A DNA stretch of 64,000 nt, from NCBI RefSeq assembly GCF_000027225.1, contig NC_013892.1, positions 1,364,001 to 1,428,000 of the forward strand, written 5' to 3'. How positions within the stretch are numbered: position 1 is the stretch's first letter; each line of letters opens with the position of its first letter. This DNA is from Xenorhabdus bovienii SS-2004. Its GTDB lineage: Bacteria; Pseudomonadota; Gammaproteobacteria; Enterobacterales; Enterobacteriaceae. The position numbers and the translations under genes were made by a program. The notes beneath the pieces are model-generated. The model searched no databases and was not told where the DNA came from. It saw nothing but the letters and a program-made list of their open reading frames with translations. This document shows positions 54,129-62,560 of the stretch, one piece after another.

Positions 54129-54456
54129 ATTCATTAATGGTGCCAACTATGTTGACAATTACCGTTTTAGGTGGCTATCGGTCATGGCACTCGATGTGAA
54201 TTAATCAAAGTTGTGGCAAGCGCAAAACATGTTTAATACTATAGAATCAGTCGCTGAATCAGGGCGATCTGGGTGCTTTTTTTGTTTGTCTATGGATGTG
54301 TACACATTTGCGGCTTTTTTTGTTTGTGATTTATGTTTAATTAATTGTTTTTAAATTAAATTTAAAATTATGGATTATTTGTAAGAGTAATCTTTTAGCG
54401 TAATCAAGTTCCGGGTTGCTGAAATTTAGTGAACGCGGGACTTTTGAGGATATATC
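54129..54456. other. Leader region of speB
   Basis: A 328-bp region, AT-rich toward its end, with no gene. speA, the usual upstream partner of speB, is not present here; the IS3 remnant lies in its place. Confidence 0.4.
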
Positions 54457-55383
54457 ATGAGTATTAGCTCCTTAGGGAACCAAATTGATAACTCTTTGGT
54501 TTCAAATGCCTTCGGTTTCCTGCGCTTTCCGCTGAATTTCCAGCCTTATTCCAGTGATGCAGAATGGGTGATTACCGGTGTGCCTTTTGATATGGCAACA
54601 TCTGGGCGTGCCGGCAGCCGTCATGGGCCAGCCGCTATTCGTCAGGTATCGACTAATCTGGCGTGGGAAAGCTGTCGCTGGCCGTGGGACTTCAGCTTGC
54701 GCAAACGCCTGAATGTGGTGGATTGCGGTGATCTGGTCTTTAACTTCGGTGATGCTCAGGACATGAGCGACAAGTTGCAGGCACATGCTGAAAAAGTGCT
54801 GGCATCGGGTAAGAAAATGCTGTCTTTCGGCGGTGATCATTTTGTCACTTTGCCATTACTGCGCGCCCATGCTAAACATTTCGGCAAAATGGCACTGATT
54901 CATTTTGATGCTCATACGGACACCTATCCGAATGGCAGCAAGTTTGATCATGGTACGATGTTTTATCATGCACCTAACGAAGGGCTAATAGATCCTCATC
55001 GTTCGGTGCAAATCGGTATTCGCACCGAACACGATACTGACAATGGTTTTACTGTATTGGATGCGGCACAGGTCAACGATCGTAGCGTTGATGCTGTTGT
55101 TGAACAAATCAAAAACGTTGTCGGTGATCTGCCAATTTACCTGACATTCGATATTGATTGCCTTGATCCTGCTTTTGCGCCCGGTACAGGGACGCCAGTG
55201 ATTGGCGGGTTGACGTCTGATCGTGCACTGAAAATCCTGCGTGGTCTGCAACCCCTGAATATCGTCGGCATGGATGTGGTGGAAGTGGCTCCTGCCTATG
55301 ATCAGTCTGAAATCACCGCTCTGGCAGCAGCGACGATTGGATTGGAATTGCTGTATTTGCAGGCGTCGAAAAAAGCAGTTTAG
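54457..55383 (+). CDS. speB: Agmatinase SpeB
   Basis: A 308-residue ureohydrolase converting agmatine to putrescine and urea in the cytoplasm. Manganese ligands are visible in [20 protein letters not shown] and [18 protein letters not shown]. The N-terminal [20 protein letters not shown] is agmatinase-typical. Followed by a strong terminator, so it is monocistronic here. Length matches E. coli SpeB closely. Confidence 0.95.
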   Translation: MSISSLGNQIDNSLVSNAFGFLRFPLNFQPYSSDAEWVITGVPFDMATSGRAGSRHGPAAIRQVSTNLAWESCRWPWDFSLRKRLNVVDCGDLVFNFGDAQDMSDKLQAHAEKVLASGKKMLSFGGDHFVTLPLLRAHAKHFGKMALIHFDAHTDTYPNGSKFDHGTMFYHAPNEGLIDPHRSVQIGIRTEHDTDNGFTVLDAAQVNDRSVDAVVEQIKNVVGDLPIYLTFDIDCLDPAFAPGTGTPVIGGLTSDRALKILRGLQPLNIVGMDVVEVAPAYDQSEITALAAATIGLELLYLQASKKAV

Positions 55384-55406
55384 TTTTTGATTAAGCCATT
55401 CAATTA

Positions 55407-55442
55407 CAAAGACCCCCCGTGGCCAGCGGGGGATCTTTGTTT
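55407..55442 (+). terminator. Terminator after speB
   Basis: CAAAGACCCCCCGTGG pairs with the following GCGGGGGATCTTTG, and the hairpin runs into TTT. It has a strong GC stem 24 bp after the speB stop. Confidence 0.8.
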
Positions 55443-55621
55443 CAAGTAGCCTGAATTCCTCACTTATTGTTCCCAAATTGAAACAATCAAGTAAAACCAC
55501 GACCGGATATTGCAGCTGCGAAAAACTCCGCTAGGATGTTTGCAAAGACATTCGACTGGTAGCGGGCTTCCAGCGTTAACCGATTAATTAACAATTCTTC
55601 ATTCCGGTAAAAGGTATAAGC

Positions 55622-56401
55622 ATGAGCAATAAAAAAATTGAATGGAATAATGGATTACAGCAGGAAGCGGTAGAGATCCTTTCCAACGAGGGTGGAATGA
55701 TCGTCTGCCCGACCAAAGTGGGCTACATTATTATGACTTCTGACGCACAAGGTCTGGAGCGTAAATTCGAAGCCAAGCAGCGTAATCGCAACAAACCCGG
55801 CGTTGTGTTATGTGGATCTCTCGAACAGTTGAAAGAATTGGCTCAGCTTAACCCGGAAATCGAAGAGCTGTATCAAAAACATTGGGATGCAGATGTGTTG
55901 CTGGGCTGCATCCTGCCGTGGAAAGAAGACGCTGTCGCCCGTATTCCTGATGATGGTTCTAAGGCGCTGATGATGGATGGCCGTGGCACCAGTTGTTTCG
56001 TGATTAAATTCGGTAAACCGGGCGAAATTCTGGCAAAAGCCCTGTGGGAAAACTACGGCAAATTCTCTTTTGCCAGCTCGGCTAACCCATCTGGTAAAGG
56101 TAACCGTGGCTTGGTGGAGTGTATCGGTGAGCGCATTGAAGAACGTGCTGACTTGATTATTGATGCCAACCACTACGTTAAATCTATCCAGCCAAACGAA
56201 ACAGAGCAGACCCGCTATGAACAGGGAGTAATGATTTCAATGGTGGATGACAACGGGGCATTGGTGCCGATGCAGAATGGTCAGCGCGATATCACCCCGT
56301 GTCCGGTATTGATCCGTAAGGGACTGGATGTGCATAAGATCATGGTGATGATGTCTGATATCTTCACAACCTGGGACTACCGTCACGGTAACTATTACTG
56401 A
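55622..56401 (+). CDS. YrdC/Sua5-domain protein
   Basis: A 259-residue protein with the YrdC fold. The N-terminal GGMIVCPTKVGYIIMTSDAQ matches the family's P-T-D/K-T/V-G-Y block. KQRNRNKPGVV is the nucleotide/substrate loop, and SFASSANPSGKGNRG carries the conserved S-x-N-x-S-G. YrdC/Sua5 enzymes make threonylcarbamoyl-AMP for tRNA t6A. This one is longer than TsaC, lacks a Sua5 tail, and has an unusual C-terminus ending TTWDYRHGNYY, so it may be a divergent paralogue with another carbamoylation role. ATG is preceded by AAAGG. Confidence 0.7.
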   Translation: MSNKKIEWNNGLQQEAVEILSNEGGMIVCPTKVGYIIMTSDAQGLERKFEAKQRNRNKPGVVLCGSLEQLKELAQLNPEIEELYQKHWDADVLLGCILPWKEDAVARIPDDGSKALMMDGRGTSCFVIKFGKPGEILAKALWENYGKFSFASSANPSGKGNRGLVECIGERIEERADLIIDANHYVKSIQPNETEQTRYEQGVMISMVDDNGALVPMQNGQRDITPCPVLIRKGLDVHKIMVMMSDIFTTWDYRHGNYY

Positions 56402-56409
56402 TTTTTCTT

Positions 56410-56441
56410 GCGGGTGTATTTATTGTTATGGATACACCCGC
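56410..56441. terminator. Strong hairpin between convergent yrdC-like and lysR genes
   Basis: GCGGGTGTAT at 56410-56419 pairs perfectly with ATACACCCGC at 56432-56441. It sits in the 55-bp gap between two convergent genes. No good T run follows on either strand, so it may be a bidirectional attenuator-like terminator. Confidence 0.55.
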
Positions 56442-56456
56442 ACTGATCTTCCCTGT

Positions 56457-57377
56457 CTATTCTTCCCTTTTGCTGTCCCCGAGATCACCCTGTAGTTTCT
56501 GCTGCAAAGCGTCGGCAAATAGCTGCACACGTGCAGAAAGTGTGTTTTCTGATTTAAACATCATCCAGGTTTGATAAATATCCATGTGCCATCCCGGCAG
56601 TAGCCGGACAAGTTTGCCTTCTGCTACAGATTCGTGGGCGATGTAATCCGGCAGGTAAGCAATGCCTGCACCGGACAGCGCCGAACTCATCAACGCCACG
56701 CTGTTATTGATGCGAAAACGGCTGCGAACTTCAATATCGAGCTTTTGCCTCTCCTTACGGAACGGCAGGGAAATCGTATGGGCAGGGCCACGGAACAGCA
56801 GATAATCGTAGCGGGGCAGGTCTTCGGGCTTTTCTATCGGCGGAAACTGACTCATATAATCTGGTGTAGCGTAAAGCCCCCAAGTGATATCAATCAGGGG
56901 CATAACAAGTGGATGATCCGGAGTTTCTCGTCCCACAATAATTGCAATATCGTAGTTATCATCTGTCATATTGATGGTTCTGTCGGTCAGTTCCAGATCA
57001 ACGCTGACATGAATGTTTCTGGCGATAAAGTTATTCAGGGCAGGGACGATACACTGACTGCCAAAGGATACCGGAGCAATCAGGCGCAGGTTTCCCATCG
57101 GCTCGTCATGAAAGTTGCGGATAAAACGCTCGGCGCTTTTGGCTTCATTAAGAATACGGGAACAGTATTGGTAATAGCTCAGTCCGACTTCCGTCACTTG
57201 AATTTTGCGCGTGGTGCGATTGAGTAGCTGAGTACCCAATCTTACTTCTAGCTGTGCGATCTCACGACTGACCGAAGATTTAGACAGCCTTAATGATTTC
57301 GCAGCTTCAGTAAAACTCAGTGTTTCTACTACGCGGGCAAAGATCACCATCGAAGTAAGATTTTCGATATTATTCAT
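56457..57377 (-). CDS. LysR-type transcriptional regulator
   Basis: A 306-residue LTTR. The N-terminal winged helix-turn-helix (FTEAAKSLRLSKSSVSREIA) is followed by the effector-binding domain (GNLRLIAPVSFG to the C-terminus). It is transcribed divergently from the leuC/leuD-like pair across 289 bp, the classic arrangement for a regulator of that operon. The ligand is unknown, probably the substrate of the dehydratase. Confidence 0.88.
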   Translation of the reverse strand: MNNIENLTSMVIFARVVETLSFTEAAKSLRLSKSSVSREIAQLEVRLGTQLLNRTTRKIQVTEVGLSYYQYCSRILNEAKSAERFIRNFHDEPMGNLRLIAPVSFGSQCIVPALNNFIARNIHVSVDLELTDRTINMTDDNYDIAIIVGRETPDHPLVMPLIDITWGLYATPDYMSQFPPIEKPEDLPRYDYLLFRGPAHTISLPFRKERQKLDIEVRSRFRINNSVALMSSALSGAGIAYLPDYIAHESVAEGKLVRLLPGWHMDIYQTWMMFKSENTLSARVQLFADALQQKLQGDLGDSKREE

Positions 57378-57666
57378 GAAATAGCCTGATGATTTACTTG
57401 GGGGAATCTCCGCCTAACATATCACAGATGTTATGGAGAAAGGCCAATATTACTCAATCAGATAAAGGTGGTATTTTAACCAGGCATTAAACTGCGCGGC
57501 AAAAATGGTGTCAGAATAAAAGCGCAGGAATTTCCCCTCAGAAGAACAACTGTTCCAGTAGAGAAACAGTGCGCTCAACAATGGTATTTCCCTGCTATAA
57601 GAGTTAGTAATGTCGTTAAGACTTCTATTTTTTTAATGTGTTTTAATCTTTCGGAGGCAATGTGAG

Positions 57667-58965
57667 ATGAGCCAAACTATGACACAAAAGATTCTCGCAC
57701 GAGCGAGTGGCCGTGAGCAGGTCACACCAGGTGAAGTGGTTTGGGCGAAAGTGGACATCCTGATGTCTCATGATCCCTGCACACCGGGAGTCGCCAGTGT
57801 ATTTAAAAAAGAGTTCGGCCAAGATGCCAGAATATGGGACCCGACTCGCTTTATTCTTATCCCCGACCATTTTGTCTATTCTGCTGACCCGCAGGCCAAT
57901 CAAAACATTCGCGTAATGCGCGAATTTGCCGCCGAGCAGAACATCAAATATTTTTATGATGTGGGAACACCAAACTATAAAGGGGTCTGCCATATTGGTC
58001 TGGCGGAAGGAGGGCATACTCGCCCCGGTGAAGTCCTGTTGGGAACCGATTCTCATACCGTTACGGCGGGGGCTTTTGGCGCGTTCGCCATTGGACTGGG
58101 CATTACCGATGCTGCCTATGCGTTAGGTACAGGGGAAATTCCCCTCAAAGTTCCGACTTCTATCAAAGTGAATTTTACCGGAACCAAGCCCCCGCACGTG
58201 TTGGCCAAGGATATGATTCTGGCGGTATTGTCAGAGTTAACGGTTGATGGCGCAACTTATGAAGCTATCGAATTTGGCGGTAATGTCATTGATGAATTAT
58301 CTGTAGAAGAACGCATGACCATTTGCAATATGGTGGTTGAGTGTGGAGCCAAGAATGGCATTATGGTGCCTAATCAGGCCACCCTTGATTATCTGGCTGA
58401 GAGAAACCACCTTCCCTTTGAGATTGTTTATCCGGATGAGGATGCAGAATACAGCCGGGTGTTAAACATCGATGTTTCCGATATGCAGCCGATGATTGCC
58501 AAACCTCATTCACCGGATAATGTCGTTCCGATTGAGAAAATAGCCAACGTTGCTATTTCTCAGGCTTATATCGGCTCCTGTACCGGCGGTAAACTGGAAG
58601 ATTTTATTGCGGCCGCTCGTGTCATTAAGGGTAATAAAGTCTCCATTCCTACTTATGCTGTCCCTGCTACCAAAGAGGTTTTTCATAAGACAATCACCAC
58701 CCAGATTGATGGTGTTTCTGTTTATCAGATCTTAACTGATGCCGGAGTGACACTTTCCTCGGAATCAGGATGTGCGGCTTGCTGTGGTGGCCCGCCGGAT
58801 ACCTTTGGCCGAGTGAATGATCCGATATCGGTCATCTCTACAACCAATCGTAATTTTGTCGGGCGAATGGGGCATAAACGCGCCAATATCTATCTGGCAT
58901 CACCTTACTCGGTAGCTGCCGCAGCCATTACAGGACGTATTACTAATCCGGGGGAGTTTTTATGA
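57667..58965 (+). CDS. Aconitase-family dehydratase large subunit (LeuC-like, short type)
   Basis: A 432-residue protein of the ~420-residue LeuC2/HacA subgroup rather than the ~466-residue enterobacterial LeuC. 4Fe-4S ligands lie in YIGSCTGGK and SGCAACCGGP. Other conserved blocks are DPTRFILIPDHF, LLGTDSHTVTAGAFG and RNFVGRMGHK. It forms a heterodimer with the next gene and isomerises or dehydrates a 2- or 3-hydroxy acid such as isopropylmalate, citramalate or a homologue. GGAGG precedes the ATG. The lone pairing with a LysR gene, without leuA/leuB, suggests a catabolic or specialised substrate. Confidence 0.85.
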   Translation: MSQTMTQKILARASGREQVTPGEVVWAKVDILMSHDPCTPGVASVFKKEFGQDARIWDPTRFILIPDHFVYSADPQANQNIRVMREFAAEQNIKYFYDVGTPNYKGVCHIGLAEGGHTRPGEVLLGTDSHTVTAGAFGAFAIGLGITDAAYALGTGEIPLKVPTSIKVNFTGTKPPHVLAKDMILAVLSELTVDGATYEAIEFGGNVIDELSVEERMTICNMVVECGAKNGIMVPNQATLDYLAERNHLPFEIVYPDEDAEYSRVLNIDVSDMQPMIAKPHSPDNVVPIEKIANVAISQAYIGSCTGGKLEDFIAAARVIKGNKVSIPTYAVPATKEVFHKTITTQIDGVSVYQILTDAGVTLSSESGCAACCGGPPDTFGRVNDPISVISTTNRNFVGRMGHKRANIYLASPYSVAAAAITGRITNPGEFL

Positions 58966-59513
58966 GTGTGTTGCAGGAAAACATCATCAGAGGCACAGTT
59001 TATGTCTTGACTGACAATATTGATACCGATCAGATCCTGACGGCTGAATACCTCAAGGTAAACCCCTCAACACCGGAAGGATACGCTCAACTAGCTTCAT
59101 TAGCGATGTGTGGATTACCGGAAGGATCTCTGCCCTTTATTGATGAAGAACAGGGCAAAGCAAAGTACCCGATTATTGTGGCAGGACAGAACTTTGGTTG
59201 TGGTTCTTCGCGTGAACATGCGGTCGCTGCATTGGGCGCTTCAGGTGTGAAAGCGGTTTTAGCACAGTCTTATGCACGTATCTTTTTCCGTAATTGCGTT
59301 TCTACCGGAGAGCTGTTGCCCGTTGCTGCACAGGAACGCTTGTGTGACAAATTAGTCACTGGCGATCGTATTGAGATTGATATTGAAAACCAGACAGTAA
59401 CTTTGCTGGAAAATAGTGAAAAATATCCCACCGATCCGGTTGGCGAACTGGCGAATATTGTCGCGGCGGGTGGATTATTCTCTTATGCCCGGATGACAGG
59501 CAGGATAAAATAA
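58962..59513 (+). CDS. Aconitase-family dehydratase small subunit (LeuD-like)
   Basis: A 183-residue swivel-domain subunit. It shows NIDTDQILTAEYLK at the start, GQNFGCGSSREHA (substrate-binding loop) near residue 77, and SYARIFFRNCVSTG. ATG overlaps the large-subunit stop by 4 bp, so the subunits are made together. It matches the short LeuD/DmdB type. Confidence 0.87.
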   Translation: MSVLQENIIRGTVYVLTDNIDTDQILTAEYLKVNPSTPEGYAQLASLAMCGLPEGSLPFIDEEQGKAKYPIIVAGQNFGCGSSREHAVAALGASGVKAVLAQSYARIFFRNCVSTGELLPVAAQERLCDKLVTGDRIEIDIENQTVTLLENSEKYPTDPVGELANIVAAGGLFSYARMTGRIK

Positions 59514-59519
59514 TAAATA

Positions 59520-59552
59520 TGGCCATCTATTTAAAGTAATAATAGATGGCTA
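59520..59552. terminator. Hairpin after leuD-like gene
   Basis: GCCATCTATT (59522-59531) pairs with AATAGATGGC (59541-59550), followed by TATTTG. A moderate terminator for the leuCD-like operon. Confidence 0.55.
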
Positions 59553-59670
59553 TTTGAATTCAAAATATAAATAGTTTTTATTTTTAATATCATATCGCTT
59601 ATTTATTATTAAGTGTTCAAGAACAATTAATTGCAAATATTGATTGCCATAACCTTCAAATAGAGTATTT

Positions 59671-60450
59671 AGCCTCAGCTTCGTTTAAGAAGAGCCCGTT
59701 CAGAACTCCGTAAATTCAGGCTCGGTTTTTTCGGCTGAAAAGTGTAAGCCATTAATCCTGACACCACTTCGAGCAAAAAACCGAGTACACTACGGTGTCT
59801 TGAATGTTCTATTCCCTTCTGCGGTAAGCTCATCACACAGTGCCTGTGAAAGATAACCTTTGATGCCATATACATGTCCGATTACCCCATTCAATAGTGT
59901 CTTAACCGATTGACGATCATCCGTATTACCGGGCGTCAATTTAACCGCTAAAAGCGCCCCGTAATCATCAATAAGCCAATGAAGTTTAAAACCATAAAAC
60001 CAGCCAGTTTTGCTTGAGTCAATAAACGCAATGCCTGCGGTTTGGCTTTTACGTGATGACAGGAATGTGTGCAGGGAAATAAGTGCTCTTTTTTTCAACG
60101 TAAGCATACGGGTATAACTGACTAATCCCGGGAATTCCTTGTGCAGATAAAGGATGACATGCTCGAGATAAAAGCATTTAAAATTCCGGTAATGGCTCAT
60201 ATGAAATAAAATGAGGAGCGTCATAACCTCGCTGAGAGAAAGGAAAAAGGAGCGCCTACGTTGACATAATCCATTCTCGATAAGTTGTTGATGCCAGAGA
60301 GGGCTAAATTTTTGGCAGAAATCATCGACGCAGCAATAAAGTTCTTCTAAAGTAGTCATAGCCTGAGGAGTCTTACTATTCAGTTTTCTTTGACAAAACT
60401 TTGATCGTCCCTCAGGCGCTTTAGTTCTCTTCTTAAACGAAACTCAGGTT
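59671..60450 (-). mobile_element. IS982-family element with internal deletion
   Basis: The terminal repeats read inward are AGCCTCAGCTTCGTTTAAGA on the left and AACCTGAGTTTCGTTTAAGA on the right, matching at all but a few positions. The element is about 780 bp, shorter than a full IS982 because ~125 bp is deleted inside the transposase gene. No target duplication was recognised. It sits between the leuCD-like operon and dcuA, where other enterobacteria have aspA before dcuA. Confidence 0.8.
59675..60359 (-). pseudogene. IS982-family transposase, internal deletion and frameshift
   Basis: From ATG at 60359: MTTLEELYCCVDDFCQKFSP, then GIAFIDSSKTGWFYGFKLHW (first catalytic Asp) and KLTPGNTDDRQ. 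At ELTAEG the sequence jumps to IEHSRHRSVLGFLLEV in another frame, ending LLKRS. Comparison with the remnant at 16.6 kb shows the missing block (ITLITHVRRNMKAKF to NDQLKNISQ) is about 125 bp, not a multiple of three. The protein is dead. Confidence 0.82.
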
Positions 60451-61045
60451 AGTTAAAGTCACTCATTCCTTTACCAAAGTGCCCGAATTTATTAAAGCAC
60501 AACATTCTTGATGAGCAAAGATAAGGTAAATACACAATTTAATTTACAGGCTCTATACCTAATTATAACCATCAAAAATACTTCATATCTCTTGCCATTT
60601 GATAACATCAAGGTGATTTAGTGAACATTTAGATTAACAAGCATCACATTAAAAATGTTTTATACATTAACAGCAGCACAGTATTCACATTGAAATTACT
60701 TATCGTAATTTAATGCCTAACGCTATAGATACATGATTTATGCTATTCCTAATTATGAATCGTAACTCACTTTTATATCAAAAATTAAATATAATTTACA
60801 CTTATAAAAACGTGAAAAGTTTGTGTTAAAACAAAGTATAATGATGTAATCTTTATTAAATTACTTAATAAAGAAAAATATCCAGTATATAAAGTAAAAC
60901 GTTTTGATGATGACTTAATGAAATACAATATTTTTAGTGATCAATTCATTCACTCAGTGGGTTCGAATGCCTTTTATTTTCATCAACAATACAAAAATTT
61001 AACAATAAATTTTCACAACATTAAATAAACTAAGGAGTACATAAC
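60451..61045. other. AT-rich leader region of dcuA
   Basis: About 595 bp, very AT-rich, with no coding sequence that I can support. It should contain the dcuA promoter. No FNR-type site was convincingly seen. Confidence 0.4.
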
Positions 61046-62347
61046 ATGCTAGCCGTAGAATTAGTTATCGTTCTGCTGGCCATTTTTTTGGGAGCACGAC
61101 TAGGGGGAATCGGAATTGGATTTGCAGGAGGACTTGGTGTTTTAATATTGGCCACAATTGGAATCAAGCCGGGAAACATTCCATTTGACGTTATTTCAAT
61201 CATTATGGGAGTCATCGCCGCTATTTCTGTCATGCAAGTGGCTGGGGGGCTAGATTATCTAGTTCAACAAACAGAAAAACTACTGCGCAGAAATCCAAAA
61301 TACATCACTATCCTCGCACCCATCGTCACTTATTGCTTGACGCTATTGGCGGGAACAGGAAATATCTCTCTGGCAACACAACCTGTCATTGCCGAAGTCG
61401 CAAAAGAGCAAGGCATTAAACCATGCCGACCGCTATCAACCGCTGTCGTAGCCGCACAAATTGGACTGACTTCCTCGCCAATCTCCGCAGCCGTAGTTTA
61501 TATGTCTTCTGTCATGGAAGGGCAAGGTGTCAGCTATATTCAGATGTTGATGGTCATTATTCCCTCATCGTTTGCTGCAATTATTTTGATGTCATTCATT
61601 GTCTCATGGTTTTTTGATTCCAAACTGTCTGACGATCCTGTCTACCAAAAACGCCTTGCAGATGGCCTAATTGAGCTACGCGGCAGTCATAAAGTTGATA
61701 TCAAGCCAAAAGCTAAACTCTCTGTACTGCTGTTTCTGTTAGGGGTAGTTGGGATCGTTATTTATGCGATTATTAACAGTCCAAGCCTTGGTTTAGTTGA
61801 AAAACCACTGGTAAATACCACCAGCGCGATTCTGATTATCATGTTAAGCATCGCCACCCTCACAACGGTTATCTGCTCAGTGAATACCGATGCTATTTTA
61901 AATTCAAGCACCTTTAAAGCCGGTATGAGCGCGTGTATCTGTATTATGGGTGTCGCATGGTTAGGAGATACATTTGTTCAAGCTAACATGGATTGGATTA
62001 AAGAAACCGCGGGTAGTTTGATTCATGCCCAACCGTGGCTGCTGGCTGTTATATTCTTCTTCTGCTCTGCTCTGCTCTATTCGCAAGCAGCAACCGCGAA
62101 GGCTCTGATGCCCATGGTACTGGCGCTGCATGTCACACCACTGACGGCTCTCGCCTCTTTCCCTGCGGTTTCTGGCCTATTTATTCTGCCAACTTATCCG
62201 ACTCTGGTTGCGGCTGTGCAGATGGATGATACCGGCACCACTCGTATTGGGCGTTTTGTATTCAACCACCCATTCTTCATTCCGGGTACCATTGCTGTTG
62301 CATTAGCCGTGACATTCGGTTTCCTAGTTGGTGGTATGATCCTGTAA
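61046..62347 (+). CDS. dcuA: Anaerobic C4-dicarboxylate transporter DcuA
   Basis: A 433-residue inner-membrane protein, the same length as E. coli DcuA and very similar along its whole length (GARLGGIGIGFAGGLGVL, KPGNIPFDVISIIMG, LLAGTGNISLATQPVIAEVA, ATLTTVICSVNTDAILNSS). It exchanges aspartate/fumarate/succinate, mainly in anaerobic fumarate respiration. AAGGAG precedes the ATG. aspA, usually just upstream, is absent from this position, with an IS982 element there instead. Confidence 0.95.
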   Translation: MLAVELVIVLLAIFLGARLGGIGIGFAGGLGVLILATIGIKPGNIPFDVISIIMGVIAAISVMQVAGGLDYLVQQTEKLLRRNPKYITILAPIVTYCLTLLAGTGNISLATQPVIAEVAKEQGIKPCRPLSTAVVAAQIGLTSSPISAAVVYMSSVMEGQGVSYIQMLMVIIPSSFAAIILMSFIVSWFFDSKLSDDPVYQKRLADGLIELRGSHKVDIKPKAKLSVLLFLLGVVGIVIYAIINSPSLGLVEKPLVNTTSAILIIMLSIATLTTVICSVNTDAILNSSTFKAGMSACICIMGVAWLGDTFVQANMDWIKETAGSLIHAQPWLLAVIFFFCSALLYSQAATAKALMPMVLALHVTPLTALASFPAVSGLFILPTYPTLVAAVQMDDTGTTRIGRFVFNHPFFIPGTIAVALAVTFGFLVGGMIL

Positions 62348-62560
62348 TTATCCAAATTTTCAGTATGTTATTTTAGGGGCTTAAACACCCCTGAAATATT
62401 CCCGCCTCAAACCCTTTTCTTAAAATAACCCGCTTATTGCCTTAATATTAGGCTAGTCGCTTTCTGCCATGAGTTTCATCAGTTATAGTTCTAACTCAGA
62501 TATCATGCTAACTCTGGCAAATTTTATGAACCAAGATACAGACAGGTCAAAGATTATCTT
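62348..62560. other. dcuA-dsbD intergenic region
   Basis: A 213-bp gap. A weak hairpin AGGGG...CCCCT lies near 62373-62390. cutA, which separates dcuA and dsbD in E. coli, is not present here. Confidence 0.45.
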
